64,000 nucleotides of DNA from Thermoplasmata archaeon. GTDB taxonomy: Archaea; Thermoplasmatota; Thermoplasmata; Lutacidiplasmatales; UBA184. Position 1 is the stretch's first letter. Every line of letters starts with the position of its first letter. Below are positions 18,277-26,118 of the stretch, in pieces. Below the pieces are notes generated by a model. It was not told the DNA's origin. It made no database searches and saw nothing but the letters and a program-made list of their open reading frames with translations. The translations under genes and the position numbers were made by a program. The stretch spans positions 150,067 through 214,066 of the forward strand of contig DASPVQ010000020.1 of the NCBI GenBank assembly GCA_035622275.1, in the 5' to 3' direction.

Positions 18277-19143
18277 ATGAGTCCCTCCCCCGTCCGGGCC
18301 CCGGCGGTCGCCGGCCAGTTCTACCCAGCCGACGGGGCCGAGCTCGCGCGCGCCGTCGAGACCTGCTTCCTCGACCCCCGCGGACCGGGAGCGCTCCCCC
18401 CCCGTCAGCGGGCCCCGGGCCGCACGCTGCGGGCGGCGGTGGTCCCCCACGCGGGGTACGAGTTCTCCGGAGCGATCGCGGCCCTCGCCTACTCGCTCGT
18501 CGCGGCGCAGCGGCCCCCGGCCACGGTGCTCGTGCTCGGGGTCGACCACTACCGCCTCGGCGCCGGGCCGTGCCTTTCGAATCGGGACTGGTTGACGCCG
18601 CTCGGACCGACGGCGTCCGACCACGATCTGGTGCGGGCGCTCGATCGACCGCCGCTGCGGATCGACGAGCGCGCCCACGCGCGCGAGCACTCGATCGAGG
18701 TCCAGCTCCCGTTCCTCGAGTACGTGCTGCCGCAACCCCGCTTCGTGGCGCTGCAGGTGCGCTTCGCTCCCTTCGACGACCTCCTGGAGACCGCCCGCGT
18801 CCTCCGCGACGCGATCGACGGACGGGACGTCCTCGTCCTCGCCTCGACGGACCTCTCGCACTACGTGCCGGCACGGACCGCCGAGCGCCTGGATCGCCTC
18901 GCGATCGACGCGATCCTCGCGCGGGACCCTCGGCTCCTCTACGACACGGTCGAGCGCAACGACATCTCCATGTGCGGCATCGCACCGACGACCGTGCTGC
19001 TCGCCGCGCTCGCGGACGAACCGCTCGAGGCGCGCCTGTTGCGCTGGGGGCATTCGGGCGAAGCGCAGCCGATGCGCGAGGTGGTCGGGTACGCCGCCGT
19101 CGCCCTCGAGTCCGCCCGCCCCCGGTCGCCGTCGGTTAAATAG
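18277..19143 (+). CDS. MEMO1 family protein (AmmeMemoRadiSam system protein B)
   Basis: The 288-residue protein starts with the family hallmark VRAPAVAGQFYPAD and contains VVPHAGYEFSG, GVDHY, EHSIEVQLPFLEY and STDLSHYVP, which together bind a metal in an extradiol-dioxygenase-like fold. In many archaea MEMO proteins sit beside AMMECR1 and a radical SAM enzyme (AmmeMemoRadiSam), but neither partner is in this window. Biochemical role is unresolved. Its stop codon lies inside the TATA box of the following dCTP deaminase gene. Confidence 0.92.
   Translation: MSPSPVRAPAVAGQFYPADGAELARAVETCFLDPRGPGALPPRQRAPGRTLRAAVVPHAGYEFSGAIAALAYSLVAAQRPPATVLVLGVDHYRLGAGPCLSNRDWLTPLGPTASDHDLVRALDRPPLRIDERAHAREHSIEVQLPFLEYVLPQPRFVALQVRFAPFDDLLETARVLRDAIDGRDVLVLASTDLSHYVPARTAERLDRLAIDAILARDPRLLYDTVERNDISMCGIAPTTVLLAALADEPLEARLLRWGHSGEAQPMREVVGYAAVALESARPRSPSVK
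19136..19142 (+). promoter_or_regulatory. TATA box for dcd
   Basis: GGTTAAATAG overlaps the MEMO stop codon and lies about 38 bases before the dcd ATG, predicting a leader of about 12 bases. Confidence 0.5.
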
Positions 19144-19176
19144 CGCGTCCGACTCGCGGCCGCCGGCCCGGCCCAC

Positions 19177-19734
19177 ATGATCCTCTCCGACGTGAAGATC
19201 CGCGAGGAGATGCGCCGGGGTCGCATCGTGATCCGCCCGTTCCGGGCCGGCTCGCTCGGGACGAACTCCTACGACGTTCACCTCGGGCCGTACCTCGCGG
19301 TCTACGAGTCGGGGGCCCTGGACGCGCGGCGACCGAACCCGGTCCGCGAGTTCCGTATCCCGAAGGACGGGGTCGTCCTCGTTCCCGGCCAGCTCTACCT
19401 CGGGGTCACCGAGGAGTACACCGAGACCCACGGCTTCGTGCCGTTCCTCGAGGGAAAGTCGAGCGTGGGGCGCCTCGGGCTCGACATCCACTCCACGGCG
19501 GGCAAGGGCGACGAGGGGTTCTGCAACTACTGGACGCTCGAGATGAGCGTGAAGGTGCCCGTCCGCATCTACGCCGGCATGCCGATCGGCCAGTTGATCT
19601 ACTTCGAGATCTCCGGACGCGTCCAGCACAGCTACTCCGGCAAGCGTTCGGCGAAGTACCGGGCGGTGTCGGCGCACCCGACGCCGTCGCGGATGTACCT
19701 CAACTTCCCGCGCCGGGCGCGGCGGTCGCCCTAG
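19177..19734 (+). CDS. dcd: dCTP deaminase
   Basis: The 185-residue protein follows the dCTP deaminase family: MILSDVKIREEM at the N-terminus, GTNSYDVHLG, LEGKSSVGRLGL with the catalytic glutamate and nearby arginine, STAGKGDEGF, and the C-terminal YSGKRSAKY that closes over the triphosphate. It converts dCTP to dUTP for thymidylate synthesis, or directly to dUMP in bifunctional forms; the sequence does not decide which. It has its own TATA box and converges on leuS with a four-base overlap. Confidence 0.92.
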   Translation: MILSDVKIREEMRRGRIVIRPFRAGSLGTNSYDVHLGPYLAVYESGALDARRPNPVREFRIPKDGVVLVPGQLYLGVTEEYTETHGFVPFLEGKSSVGRLGLDIHSTAGKGDEGFCNYWTLEMSVKVPVRIYAGMPIGQLIYFEISGRVQHSYSGKRSAKYRAVSAHPTPSRMYLNFPRRARRSP

Positions 19735-22625
19735 TCCCCGCGCGGCGGGCGTCCCACGAGGTAGAAGGCGGGCCGCGCCGGTCGCGCTCGGTCCCGCCGC
19801 CCGAGCGGGTCGAGCGCCTCGCCCTCGTCCTCCGCCACGATCGTCACCGCGCGGAAGCCGAAGCGGTGCGCGAGGTATCCCTCGGCCCGGCGAAGCACCT
19901 CGAGCTCCTCCACCGACGCCCCCGGCGCCGGTTCGGAGCGAAGCCCGGGCGCGACCCGCTCGACATAACGCGGGATCTGGGCGAGACGGGCGGCGAGCTC
20001 GGGATGTCCCTTCGCCCGCTCCATCACCGAGCGCACGCTCGGGCTGGCGCCGCGGGCCAGGTCCTCCCGCATCCATGCCTCGACGGTCGACTTCCACGGT
20101 GCGGCGACGAAGAAGACGACCTCACCGGGGGCCGCCGAGCCCCGCTCGCCGCCCGCGCGCAGCACGGCGCGCAGGTCGTCCTCGGTCCGCTCCACGAGGG
20201 CCTCACTGGCCTCGGCCGTCGGAGAGGGCGCGAAATCGTCCGCCGAGGGGAACGGCTCGACGGCCACGAGGCCGCCGAAGCGGCCGTCGCCGAGCTCCTC
20301 GGCGAGATGCGGGGCGAACGGAGCGAGGAGCCCGATCCAGGTCCTGCCGACCCGGTCGGTCATCGCGCCCGCGCTCCCTCCCCGCGCGTAGTACCGCCGG
20401 AGCGCGGCCGGCAGCGCCACGAACGCCTCCTCGGCGGCGGTCCGCAGATCCGCCGCGTCCAGCGACACGCGGACGCGCGCCACGATCCGGTGGAGGACCG
20501 ACGAGAGCCACGCGTCGAGATCGGGAGGTCCCCGGCCGTCGCCCCGTGACTCCCGCACGAGGCGCTCCACGTCGGCCAGGCGGCCGGCGGCCGCCTCGAC
20601 GTCCTCGGCGTCCCACTCGACATCGGAGGGACCGGCGGCGACGGTGATGTAGTACAGGCGCAGGGCGTCCGGGCCCCAACGCTCGAGCGCGTCGTCGATC
20701 GGCGGGATCGGCGTCCCCGTCCCGGACATTCCCTTCTTGGACAGCTTGGTCCCGGAGGCGCCGGTGATCCAGCCGTTGACGAAGATGCCGCGGGGTCCGA
20801 GCTCGGGGGGGAGCAGCTTGGCGTGCGTGAACAAAAAGACGGGGAAGTGCACGCTCTTGTGCTCCTTGCCGCCGAGGTTGATGTCGAGCGGGTACCAGTA
20901 GCCGAACTCCGCGCGCACCTCGGCGCGCAGCTCCGCCGGGACCGTCGGCTCGCCCGTACCGAGGCCGAGGAAGATCTCGTCGAAGAACGCGTCGGTGAGC
21001 TGGGCCGGCGTGAGACGGCCGGCGCTCACGAAGCGGCGCACCACGAAGTAGGCCATGTAGAAGGTCGAGTCCGCGATCGGCTCGACCACCCACGCGGGGT
21101 CGAAGGGGAGCGGCGTTCCGAGCCACGGCCCCTTGCGAGCGCACGGCCGGTCCTGGAACCAGTCCAGGATCCCGGGCAGCTCGCGCGCGTACTCCGTGGG
21201 CACCGTGGTCAGCCGCTCGAGGCTCGCTCGCGTCGCCGCCTTCCAGCCCGGGTCGCTGTAGCGGAGGAACCACTGGTCCGAGACCCGTCGGATGATGACC
21301 GCATGCCCGTTGCGGCAGATCACGGGCTTCGAGAACTCCTGGAGCTCGAAGGAGCGGCCCAGCGCCGCGAGCTCCCGGCTGACGCGATCGCGGGCGTCGC
21401 GCACGGGGACCCCGGCGAGGGGGGCCACCGTCATCCGTCCGCGCGCGTGCTCGAGGCGGTAGAGCCGCTCCGTGGCCTCGGCGAGGGCGGCGGCATCCGA
21501 AAGGCCCGTCGCGCCCGTCGCGCGGAGCGCCCGCTCGGCCGGCGTGCCCGGACCCTCGAGCAGGCGCTGTTCGGAGGCCGTGAAGGCCGCGTCGCCGGCG
21601 ACCGCGATGAGGACCGGTGGGGGGAGCAGCCCGGCGCGCGCGCTCGGCGCCAGCGACACTAGCGCGGCCGCGTCCGCGGGCGAGTGGGCCGGCACGCTCA
21701 TCACGACGCCGGTCCCGACCGCGGGATCTACGAGCGGGCTCTCGAGGATCGGCACATCGCGCTCCACGAACGGAACTCGGACCGTACGACCGAGGACCTC
21801 GCGGGCCGCGACGGTGTGTCCGACGTGCCCGCCGTGCTGCTCGACCAGCCGCTCGGCGCCGGGCCGAGCCAGCACGTACTCGTGGTCGCCACGGTGCCAG
21901 ACGACGAGCTCCTCCTCGGGCGCGAGCCATAGGTTCGTGACGCCGTAGACCGTCTCGGGTCGGAGCGTGGCGGCGAGCAGCTCGCGCCCGTCGGCGAGCC
22001 GGAACGGCACGGTGACGAAACGCAGGGTCTCGGCGTCGCCGCCGCTCGAGAGGTCCGTCTCGGACGGATCGACCGCCACCGGCCCGCATACCGGACACAC
22101 CGAGGCATAGTACGAGCCCTGCGCGAACGCGCCGCGCTCGCGCAACCGGCGCATCTGCCAGCGGACGAACGCCGCGTAGTCTTCGTCGATCGTCGTGACG
22201 AACGTGGCCTCGTCGAACAGCACCCCCATCCGGCGGAGCACGCGCCGGTACTCGTCGGAGAGGAAGCGGACCGCGGCCGCGGGATCGGCGAGGCCTGCGA
22301 TCTCGCCATCGGTGAGTCCTCGCTCCGAAAGCTGCGCGATCGTCGCCGGGTCCCGGTCCTGAACTCGGTGGGCCCACGTGACCGCCGGGAGGCCCGAGGC
22401 GTGGACGCCGAACGGGAGCAGCACCGCGCGCCCGCGTGCACGATGGTAGCGGTGGAGCGCGTCGACGTACGCGTAGCCCCGAAGGTGTCCGAGGTGGAAG
22501 AAACCGCTCGAACCCGGGTAGGCGACGAGCGCGAAGAACTTCTCCCGGTTGGGGGCGCGCTGGCCGGTCGCGAGGCCCGCGTCGGCCCAGATGCGCTGCC
22601 AGTGCTGGGGCCGGCGGCCCTCCAT
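19731..22625 (-). CDS. leuS: Leucyl-tRNA synthetase (archaeal/eukaryal type)
   Basis: The 964-residue class Ia synthetase charges tRNA-Leu. The HIGH motif appears as HLGH in GFFHLGHLRGY near residue 41, the CP1 editing domain contains the TLRPETVYGVTN motif, and the KMSKS loop is the variant KLSKK in GTKLSKKGMSGTG. Overall order and the C-terminal extension match archaeal LeuRS. The ATG at 22625 fits a TATA-like box 26 bases upstream (leaderless); upstream in-frame codons would extend into the opposite queE promoter. The serine at the last KMSKS position is replaced by lysine, but the two catalytic lysines remain. Confidence 0.93.
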   Translation of the reverse strand: MEGRRPQHWQRIWADAGLATGQRAPNREKFFALVAYPGSSGFFHLGHLRGYAYVDALHRYHRARGRAVLLPFGVHASGLPAVTWAHRVQDRDPATIAQLSERGLTDGEIAGLADPAAAVRFLSDEYRRVLRRMGVLFDEATFVTTIDEDYAAFVRWQMRRLRERGAFAQGSYYASVCPVCGPVAVDPSETDLSSGGDAETLRFVTVPFRLADGRELLAATLRPETVYGVTNLWLAPEEELVVWHRGDHEYVLARPGAERLVEQHGGHVGHTVAAREVLGRTVRVPFVERDVPILESPLVDPAVGTGVVMSVPAHSPADAAALVSLAPSARAGLLPPPVLIAVAGDAAFTASEQRLLEGPGTPAERALRATGATGLSDAAALAEATERLYRLEHARGRMTVAPLAGVPVRDARDRVSRELAALGRSFELQEFSKPVICRNGHAVIIRRVSDQWFLRYSDPGWKAATRASLERLTTVPTEYARELPGILDWFQDRPCARKGPWLGTPLPFDPAWVVEPIADSTFYMAYFVVRRFVSAGRLTPAQLTDAFFDEIFLGLGTGEPTVPAELRAEVRAEFGYWYPLDINLGGKEHKSVHFPVFLFTHAKLLPPELGPRGIFVNGWITGASGTKLSKKGMSGTGTPIPPIDDALERWGPDALRLYYITVAAGPSDVEWDAEDVEAAAGRLADVERLVRESRGDGRGPPDLDAWLSSVLHRIVARVRVSLDAADLRTAAEEAFVALPAALRRYYARGGSAGAMTDRVGRTWIGLLAPFAPHLAEELGDGRFGGLVAVEPFPSADDFAPSPTAEASEALVERTEDDLRAVLRAGGERGSAAPGEVVFFVAAPWKSTVEAWMREDLARGASPSVRSVMERAKGHPELAARLAQIPRYVERVAPGLRSEPAPGASVEELEVLRRAEGYLAHRFGFRAVTIVAEDEGEALDPLGRRDRARPARPAFYLVGRPPRGD

Positions 22626-22645
22626 CCGGCGGTTCGACACGTCCT

Positions 22646-22655
22646 CTCTATTTGA
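22646..22655 (-). promoter_or_regulatory. TATA-like box for leuS
   Basis: The minus strand reads CTCAAATAGAG, centred about 26 bases before the ATG at 22625. It selects that start over GTG at 22640. Confidence 0.5.
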
Positions 22656-22722
22656 GCAGGACCGAGCGCCGGGGCGGCGGTCGGCCTCGCACGCGAAAGC
22701 GTAAACGTCCGCCGCGGGAACG

Positions 22723-23370
22723 GTGGAGCCGAGGGTCGACGTGCGAATCATCGAGGTCTTCCACTCGATCCAGGGCGAGGGTCCGCTCACCGGGGTGCGC
22801 ACCTCGTTCGTGCGGACCGCTCGCTGCAACCTGCGTTGCAGCTGGTGCGACACCACCTACTCGTTTGGGCCGGGCCACGAGCGCTCGATCCCGTCGCTGC
22901 TACGCGAGATCGCGGGCCATCGCACCCGCTACGTGTGCCTGACCGGCGGGGAGCCGCTGCTCCAGACGGCGTCGGTCGAGCTCGTGCGCGCCCTTTCGAG
23001 CCAGGGCCTCACCACCGTGATCGAGACCGGAGGCTCGCTGGACGTACGACCGTACCTCGCCATCCCTCGGGTCGTGCTCAGCGTGGACGTGAAGTGCCCC
23101 GCGTCCCGGATGGAGGCCCACAACCGATGGGCGAACCTCCCGCTCCTGCGCCCGGGCGACGTGCTGAAGTTCGTGGTCGCGGACCGCCGGGACTACCTCT
23201 ACGCGCGCCGCGTCCTCCGATCCCGGCCGTGCGCGGCGCAGGTCGTCTTCCAGCCGGTGTGGGGCACGGATGCCGGCCGGCTCGCCGACTGGGTGCTCGC
23301 GGACCGGCTCGACGCGCGGGTGATGCTCCAGGAGCACAAGGTGCTCTGGGGGGATGTCCCGGGACGGTAG
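22723..23370 (+). CDS. queE: 7-carboxy-7-deazaguanine synthase (radical SAM)
   Basis: The 215-residue radical SAM protein has EVFHSIQGEGPLTG and then CNLRCSWCDT, in which the three cysteines bind the 4Fe-4S cluster, followed by LTGGEPLLQ. QueE rearranges 6-carboxy-tetrahydropterin to 7-carboxy-7-deazaguanine, the precursor of archaeosine in archaeal tRNA. The GTG at 22723 lies about 22 bases after a GTAAAC element and gives a complete N-terminus; a second GTG at 22741 is possible. No other archaeosine gene is nearby. Confidence 0.92.
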   Translation: MEPRVDVRIIEVFHSIQGEGPLTGVRTSFVRTARCNLRCSWCDTTYSFGPGHERSIPSLLREIAGHRTRYVCLTGGEPLLQTASVELVRALSSQGLTTVIETGGSLDVRPYLAIPRVVLSVDVKCPASRMEAHNRWANLPLLRPGDVLKFVVADRRDYLYARRVLRSRPCAAQVVFQPVWGTDAGRLADWVLADRLDARVMLQEHKVLWGDVPGR

Positions 23371-23440
23371 TCCGGTCGGCCCGCCGGCACGCCCACGCAT
23401 AGGCTAATGAGGCCGCTCCCCCCGTGCGGCGTCTTGGTCC

Positions 23441-24550
23441 ATGTCGGTCGAACCGTCGGCGGCCCGAGCGGCGGCGGTCGGCGCGGACTCGCCGTTCGGC
23501 AAGGCCCGCGGCATGGTCTTCCCGCGGATCGTGCTCGCGGGCCACGGAGTGCTCAACGAGCTGGGGGCCGCCTGCCACCAGTTCGACTTCGCGGACACGG
23601 GCGCCGTCGTGACCGGCTCGACCACCGCGCTGCTCGCGGGGAACCGGGCCGTCGAGATCCTGCGCGCCGACGGCTTCCGGGCCGAGGCGGTCCTCGCGGG
23701 TGAGGCGACCGAGGCGGAGGTCGACCGGGTTGCCGCCGAGGTGCGCGCGAAAGGCGCCCGGTTCCTGATCGCCGCGGGCGGCGGCAGCAAGATCGACATC
23801 ACCAAGGTCGTGGCCTACCGGCTCCGGATCCCGTTCGTGAGCCTCCCCACGTCGGCCGCGCACGACGGCATCTCCTCGCCGCGCGCGACGCTCCACGGCA
23901 GCGAGCGGACGACGAGCATCGAGGCGGCGGTGCCGATCGGGATCATCGCTGACACCGAGGTGATCGTCCGGGCGCCGTTCCGCCTGCTCGCTTCCGGCTG
24001 CGCGGACGTGATCTCGAACGTCACCGCGGTGCTCGACTGGCATCTCGCGGTGCGGCTCAAGGGCGAGGAGTTCTCGAGCACGGCGGCGACGCTCAGCGAG
24101 TACGCGGCCCGCGAGATCATGGACCACGCGAGTTCGATCAAGCCCGGGCTCGAGGAGTCGGTCTGGATCGCGATCCGTCCGATGATCGTCGCGGGGATCG
24201 CCATGAGCGTCGCGGGCTCGTCGCGCCCCTGCTCCGGTAGCGAGCACCTGTTCAGCCACGCGCTCGACCGCGTCGCCCAGCATCCGAGCCTGCACGGCGA
24301 GCAGTGCGGGGTCGGTGCGATCATGATGATGTACCTGCACGGCGGCGACTGGCAGCGCGTGCAGTCCGCGCTCCGAAGCGTCGGCGCGCCGATCACCGCG
24401 GACCAGCTCGGCGTGTCGGCCGACGAGGTGGTCAAAGCGCTCGTCCTCGCGCACACGCTGCGCCCCGAGCGCTACACGATCCTGGGCGACAACGGCCTCA
24501 CCCGCGAGGCCGCCGAGCGGCTCGCGACGCGGACCGGGGTGATCGGTTGA
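23441..24550 (+). CDS. egsA: sn-Glycerol-1-phosphate dehydrogenase
   Basis: The 369-residue protein reduces dihydroxyacetone phosphate to sn-glycerol-1-phosphate, the backbone of archaeal lipids. AAGGGSKIDITK binds NAD(P)H, LPTSAAHDGISSPRA is the substrate loop, and the zinc ligands come from SGCADVISN, GSEHLFSHAL and LHGEQCG. Length and motifs are normal. The ATG lies about 37 bases after a CTAA-containing TATA-like element near 23402. Its TGA overlaps the ATG of the UPF0179 gene, so the two are coupled. It is one of the strongest signs that this DNA is archaeal. Confidence 0.96.
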   Translation: MSVEPSAARAAAVGADSPFGKARGMVFPRIVLAGHGVLNELGAACHQFDFADTGAVVTGSTTALLAGNRAVEILRADGFRAEAVLAGEATEAEVDRVAAEVRAKGARFLIAAGGGSKIDITKVVAYRLRIPFVSLPTSAAHDGISSPRATLHGSERTTSIEAAVPIGIIADTEVIVRAPFRLLASGCADVISNVTAVLDWHLAVRLKGEEFSSTAATLSEYAAREIMDHASSIKPGLEESVWIAIRPMIVAGIAMSVAGSSRPCSGSEHLFSHALDRVAQHPSLHGEQCGVGAIMMMYLHGGDWQRVQSALRSVGAPITADQLGVSADEVVKALVLAHTLRPERYTILGDNGLTREAAERLATRTGVIG

Positions 24551-24978
24551 TGCCGGACATCACGCTGCTCGCGGTCGGGGAAGCGCGCGAGGGCTTCGAG
24601 TTCGTCTACCAGGGGGGCGGCCCGGTCTGCCGCACCTGCCCGTACCGGCACGCGTGCCTGACGCTCGACGTCGGACGTCGCTACGCGGTGTCGAAGGTCC
24701 GGGCCGTGACCCACCCCTGCGCGCTGCAGGAGTCGCCGGCCCACGTGGTCGAGGTTCGAGCGGTCCCGCGGGCGCTGCTCGTCGAGAGCCGGAGCGCGGT
24801 CGTCGGGAGCTCCGTCGAGGCGGCGCGCTACCCGTGCCGGCGCCTCGACTGCCCGAACTGGTGGGACTGCGCGGGTCCGACGCTGCCGTCGAAGCAGCGC
24901 TTCCGCATCGAGCGCGTCGAGCCCGAGCCAGCGGAGTGCCGGATCGGCCGAACCCTCAAACGGGTGGAAGCGGTCTAG
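24550..24978 (+). CDS. UPF0179 cysteine-rich protein
   Basis: This 142-residue protein matches archaeal UPF0179. It has two cysteine clusters: CRTCPYRHAC near residues 27-36 and CRRLDCPNWWDC near 95-106, with a further HPC in between, which could hold a metal or Fe-S cluster. The start ATG shares one base with the G1P dehydrogenase stop (TGATG), so translation is probably coupled. Function is unknown. tRNA-Pro begins ten bases after its stop. Confidence 0.85.
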   Translation: MPDITLLAVGEAREGFEFVYQGGGPVCRTCPYRHACLTLDVGRRYAVSKVRAVTHPCALQESPAHVVEVRAVPRALLVESRSAVVGSSVEAARYPCRRLDCPNWWDCAGPTLPSKQRFRIERVEPEPAECRIGRTLKRVEAV

Positions 24979-24988
24979 GTCCCGCTGT

Positions 24989-25097
24989 GGGGCTGTGGGG
25001 TAGCTACGGACGCGAGGCCCGAACCTCCGTCCGCTCTACTGGTCCATCCTTCGGGCTTTGGGAGCCCGGGACCCCGATTCAAATTCGGGCAGCCCCA
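24989..25097 (+). tRNA. tRNA-Pro (UGG) with a 34-nt D-loop insertion
   Basis: The acceptor arms GGGGCTG (24989-24995) and CAGCCCC (25090-25096) pair perfectly, with discriminator A25097 and no encoded CCA. The anticodon stem CGGGC/GCCCG (25052-25056, 25064-25068) holds the loop TTTGGGA, anticodon TGG at 25059-25061. The T-arm is CCCGA-TTCAAAT-TCGGG. The D-arm is split: GGGGTAGCT ends at 25005 and TGGTCCATCC resumes at 25040. The 34 bases between fold as CGGACG/CGTCCG plus GAGG/CCTC with one bulged C. Removing 25006-25039 gives a 75-nt tRNA. The ends are not certain because CTAC occurs at both borders and no strict bulge-helix-bulge is seen. Confidence 0.85.
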
Positions 25098-25168
25098 GGC
25101 GGCCGGACCCGCGCGCCGGCGCGCCCGTTAACTCCGTCGGGCGCTCGGGCGACGCCGGGGAGGCAGGT

Positions 25169-26074
25169 ATCTCGCTGACCGTCAGCGCCGTCGTGATCGC
25201 GCACGATCCGGCCCGGCGGCCGCTGCTGGAGGCCGCGGTCGCCTCCGCGGCGGCGGCGGGCGCCGACGAGATCGTCGTGGTGCGCCCGTACGATGCCCCC
25301 CTCGGCCCCTGGGAGGGGCGCTACCGCGACGTCCGCACGTCCGCGAGCTCCACCGGCGGCAAGCACGCGGACGGCGTCGAGGCGGCCCGGGGGGACGTGG
25401 TGGCGCTGCTCGATGACGACGACACCTGGAAGCCGGAGAAGGTCGGCGTCGTTCGCGACCGCTTCGCGGCCCGCCGAGACCTCGTCCTGCTCAATCACGG
25501 CTACGACATCGTCGACGAGCACGACCGGTTCCTGCGAGCGGGCACGCCGTCGGGCGGCCGCTGGGCCCTCTCGTCGAATCTCGCCCTGCGCCGCGCCTGG
25601 GCCACTGCGCGGACGTCGCTCCTCCGGGCGGCGGGATGGCAGGCGGACGAGGTCTGGCTGCTCCTCGCCGACGTCGATGCGCCGAACGGGATCGAGGTCC
25701 TCGACCGCTCGCTGACCCGGTGGCGCTACCACGCCGGGAACATCTCGCGCTCGCACCGGACGAGCGAACGGGAGTTCCGGGCGCGGCACTCCGCCCTGTA
25801 CGACCGCTGGGCCCAGGCGGAGGAGGCGATGCTGGCCTACGCGCGCCAGCGTGGCGTTCCCGACGGATCCCCGATCGCGGCGCTCCACCTCCGGCGCCGC
25901 TCCGAGTTCCGCTTCCTGTCGGCCCTCGAGCACGACCGCGCGCCCCGGGCGGCGGCCCGGACGTTCCTCGCCGAGGGGGAGGGCCAGCCGCCGTTGCGCC
26001 GCCTCGCGCGGCTCGCCCGCCTGTCTCCGGGGCTCGCCCGCTACCTGCTCTTCCGCTTCAATCGGTTCCACTGA
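25169..26074 (+). CDS. Family 2 glycosyltransferase with unclear start
   Basis: The protein begins with the beta strand TVSAVVIAHD and carries ALLDDDDTWKPEKV, the GT-A nucleotide-sugar and metal-binding motif, so it is a family 2 glycosyltransferase, likely adding a sugar to a lipid or polymer. No membrane segment is evident. The start is unusual: the only in-frame standard codons are a TTG inside the tRNA-Pro gene (25058) and a GTG at 25193 that would remove most of the first strand. A GGGGAGG ribosome site at 25157-25163 points to ATC at 25169 or CTG at 25175. A GTTAACT box near 25131 fits a start of transcription about there. I place the start at 25169 provisionally. Confidence 0.75.
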   Translation: MSLTVSAVVIAHDPARRPLLEAAVASAAAAGADEIVVVRPYDAPLGPWEGRYRDVRTSASSTGGKHADGVEAARGDVVALLDDDDTWKPEKVGVVRDRFAARRDLVLLNHGYDIVDEHDRFLRAGTPSGGRWALSSNLALRRAWATARTSLLRAAGWQADEVWLLLADVDAPNGIEVLDRSLTRWRYHAGNISRSHRTSEREFRARHSALYDRWAQAEEAMLAYARQRGVPDGSPIAALHLRRRSEFRFLSALEHDRAPRAAARTFLAEGEGQPPLRRLARLARLSPGLARYLLFRFNRFH

Positions 26075-26086
26075 CGGGCCGACAAC

Positions 26087-26095
26087 GGAATAAAG
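26087..26095 (+). promoter_or_regulatory. TATA box for the second glycosyltransferase
   Basis: GGAATAAAG is centred 28 bases before the ATG at 26119, fitting leaderless transcription. Confidence 0.5.
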
Positions 26096-26118
26096 CGGGC
26101 CCCCGCTCCGAGGGGGCG

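Noticed and set aside
17821-20097. A 758-codon minus-strand frame
   Set aside because: It overlaps the HIT, MEMO and dcd genes, which have clear motifs and promoters; its sequence is low complexity.
25000-25044. A strict bulge-helix-bulge at the tRNA-Pro insertion
   Set aside because: A CTA bulge is possible on the 5-prime side, but no second three-base bulge with a four-base exon helix could be drawn on the 3-prime side; splice sites therefore remain provisional.
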